Positions 5,235 through 6,214 of a stretch of DNA of 6,214 nucleotides are shown piece after piece. This DNA comes from a bacterium (GTDB lineage Bacteria; Vulcanimicrobiota; Xenobia; RGZZ01). The translations under genes were made by a program, and so were the position numbers. The notes beneath the pieces were generated by a model, which made no database searches, had not been told where the DNA came from, and saw only the letters and a program-made list of their open reading frames with translations. The stretch lies in contig JAJXVI010000159.1 of NCBI GenBank assembly GCA_021782195.1, forward strand, positions 1 through 6,214, read 5' to 3'. Each line of letters opens with the position of its first letter. Within the stretch, counting starts at the first letter, position 1.

Positions 5235-6214
5235 CCATTGTTGCTGGCCCACGGTCCGAGGACGGTGCACCCCGTGTCGGCCTGGGTGGCGGTGCGTGCA
5301 CGCGTGGCACGGCGCATCGTGGCGGTGACGACGAGGGCTTCCAGCGAGGGTGGCGGGGGACGGTAGCCGGCGTCCGGGCGCGGTTCACTGCCGGGGAGGT
5401 CCGGCGCGTCGTCCCCGATACGGTACTCCTGCAGGAAGTGCGTGTGCAGACGACCCGCGACGAACTCAGGGTGCGTGAGCAGGGCCTGCAGGAACATCAC
5501 GTTGGTCGTCACCCCGAGCAGCACGAAACGTCGCAGGGCTTCGCGCATCTTGTCGATCGCTTCTCGACGCGTGGATCCCCAGGTCATCACCTTGGCCAGC
5601 ATGGGGTCGTGGTGCACGGTCACTTCCGAACCTTCGGCGATGCCGCAATCGACGCGGATGCCGGGGCCCTGCGGGACCCTCATCCGCCGGACGTGCCCGG
5701 TTGCGGGAAGAAAGTCGTTGGACGGGTCTTCCGCGTAGATGCGGCATTCCAGGGCGTGCGCGCGTGCAACCAGCTCGTGCTGTGCAAAGGGGAGAGGTTC
5801 CCCGGCTGCGACGAGGAGCTGGGTTCGCACCAGGTCGTGCCCCAGCATGAGTTCGGTCACTCCATGCTCGACCTGCAGTCGCGTGTTCATCTCCATGAAA
5901 TAGAAATTTCTGCTTGCGTCGAGGATGAATTCGATCGTTCCCGCGTTTGTGTAGCCCACGGCACGTGCGGCCGCCACGGCTGCGGCTCCCATGCGTGTGC
6001 GGAGTTCGGCGTCGAGGGCGGGAGAGGGTGCTTCTTCCACGACTTTCTGGTGGCGCCGCTGGATGGAGCACTCGCGCTCAAGCATGTGCACGAGATTTCC
6101 GTGAAGGTCTCCGAAGATCTGCACCTCGACGTGGCGGGGGCGGTTGAGGTAGCGTTCCATGAACACGCGGGCGTCGCCAAACGCTCGTTCCGCCTCGCGG
6201 GAAGCTGCGTCGCG
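5216..6214 (-). CDS. Biotin carboxylase subunit of acyl-CoA carboxylase (probable 3-methylcrotonyl-CoA carboxylase alpha), partial
   Basis: The enzyme carboxylates biotin using ATP and bicarbonate. The frame runs to the right edge, so the N-terminal part (probably 150-200 residues of the ATP-grasp fold) is outside the window; 332 residues are visible. Landmarks in order, with E. coli AccC equivalents: AFGDARVFMERYLNRPRHVE; SIQRRHQKVVEEAPSP (Lys238 region); YFMEMNTRLQVEHGVTE, the active-site block (Glu288, Asn290, Arg292, Val295, Glu296); ALECRIYAEDP with the Arg338-equivalent; and the C-terminal biotin carboxylase domain with RRFVLLGVTTNVMFLQALLTHPEF, typical of methylcrotonyl/propionyl-type alpha subunits. 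After this comes a proline-rich linker and GPWASNNGWRASQ, which in fused alpha subunits leads directly into the BT domain. Here a TGA at 5218 ends the protein, and the next gene continues with the BT domain. Met/Val codons inside the window are not the true start because conserved sequence continues to the edge. Confidence 0.93.
   Translation of the reverse strand, partial: RDAASREAERAFGDARVFMERYLNRPRHVEVQIFGDLHGNLVHMLERECSIQRRHQKVVEEAPSPALDAELRTRMGAAAVAAARAVGYTNAGTIEFILDASRNFYFMEMNTRLQVEHGVTELMLGHDLVRTQLLVAAGEPLPFAQHELVARAHALECRIYAEDPSNDFLPATGHVRRMRVPQGPGIRVDCGIAEGSEVTVHHDPMLAKVMTWGSTRREAIDKMREALRRFVLLGVTTNVMFLQALLTHPEFVAGRLHTHFLQEYRIGDDAPDLPGSEPRPDAGYRPPPPSLEALVVTATMRRATRARTATQADTGCTVLGPWASNNGWRASQ

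Noticed and set aside
4626..5366. 246-codon plus-strand open frame over the biotin-carrier gene
   Set aside because: It is antisense to well-supported biotin-carrier and biotin carboxylase genes and typical of GC-rich shadow frames.

Overview
This window comes from a GC-rich bacterial chromosome. Genes are tightly packed with overlapping starts and stops, and Shine-Dalgarno sites are clear at several genes. The gene content (a FliG-like flagellar fragment, an archease/RtcB RNA-repair pair, and biotin-dependent carboxylase plus HMG-CoA lyase of leucine breakdown) suits a flagellated aerobic heterotroph, perhaps a Myxococcota/deltaproteobacterial-type or similar lineage. That placement is a guess from content; there is no rRNA or other phylogenetic marker. 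I see no mobile elements, tRNAs, rRNAs or CRISPR arrays.

Left part (1-1585): a partial plus-strand gene at the edge encodes a protein that by eye resembles the FliG N-terminal domain and ends in a FliF-C-tail-like motif. It converges with, and overlaps by 32 bp, a minus-strand two-gene unit. That unit is a hotdog-fold (4HBT/YbgC-FadM type) acyl-CoA thioesterase followed, through a GTGA stop/start overlap, by an unrecognised five-segment membrane protein.

Middle (1586-3709): a 112-bp divergent intergenic region leads to a plus-strand unit of archease and RtcB. RtcB is the GTP- and Mn2+-dependent RNA ligase joining 2',3'-cyclic phosphate (or 3'-phosphate) and 5'-OH ends; archease speeds its guanylylation and allows multiple turnover. 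All RtcB catalytic residues are visible. A sigma-54-like -24/-12 element precedes archease, which would parallel the sigma-54 control of E. coli rtcBA.

Right part (3706-6214): a minus-strand leucine/isovalerate catabolism cluster, read from right to left. It holds the C-terminal two thirds of a biotin carboxylase subunit (running off the window), a separate BT-domain/biotin-carboxyl-carrier protein, and HMG-CoA lyase. The first two together look like one 3-methylcrotonyl-CoA carboxylase alpha subunit split in the domain linker at a GTGA overlap. Carboxylation of 3-methylcrotonyl-CoA leads, after hydration, to HMG-CoA, which the lyase cleaves to acetyl-CoA and acetoacetate. rtcB and the lyase gene converge so closely that their stop codons share the tetranucleotide CTAG.

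Most of the window is recognisable metabolism and RNA repair. The points most worth a second look are the FliG-N/FliF-C-like fragment, the split carboxylase alpha subunit, the sigma-54-like site and the orphan membrane protein.
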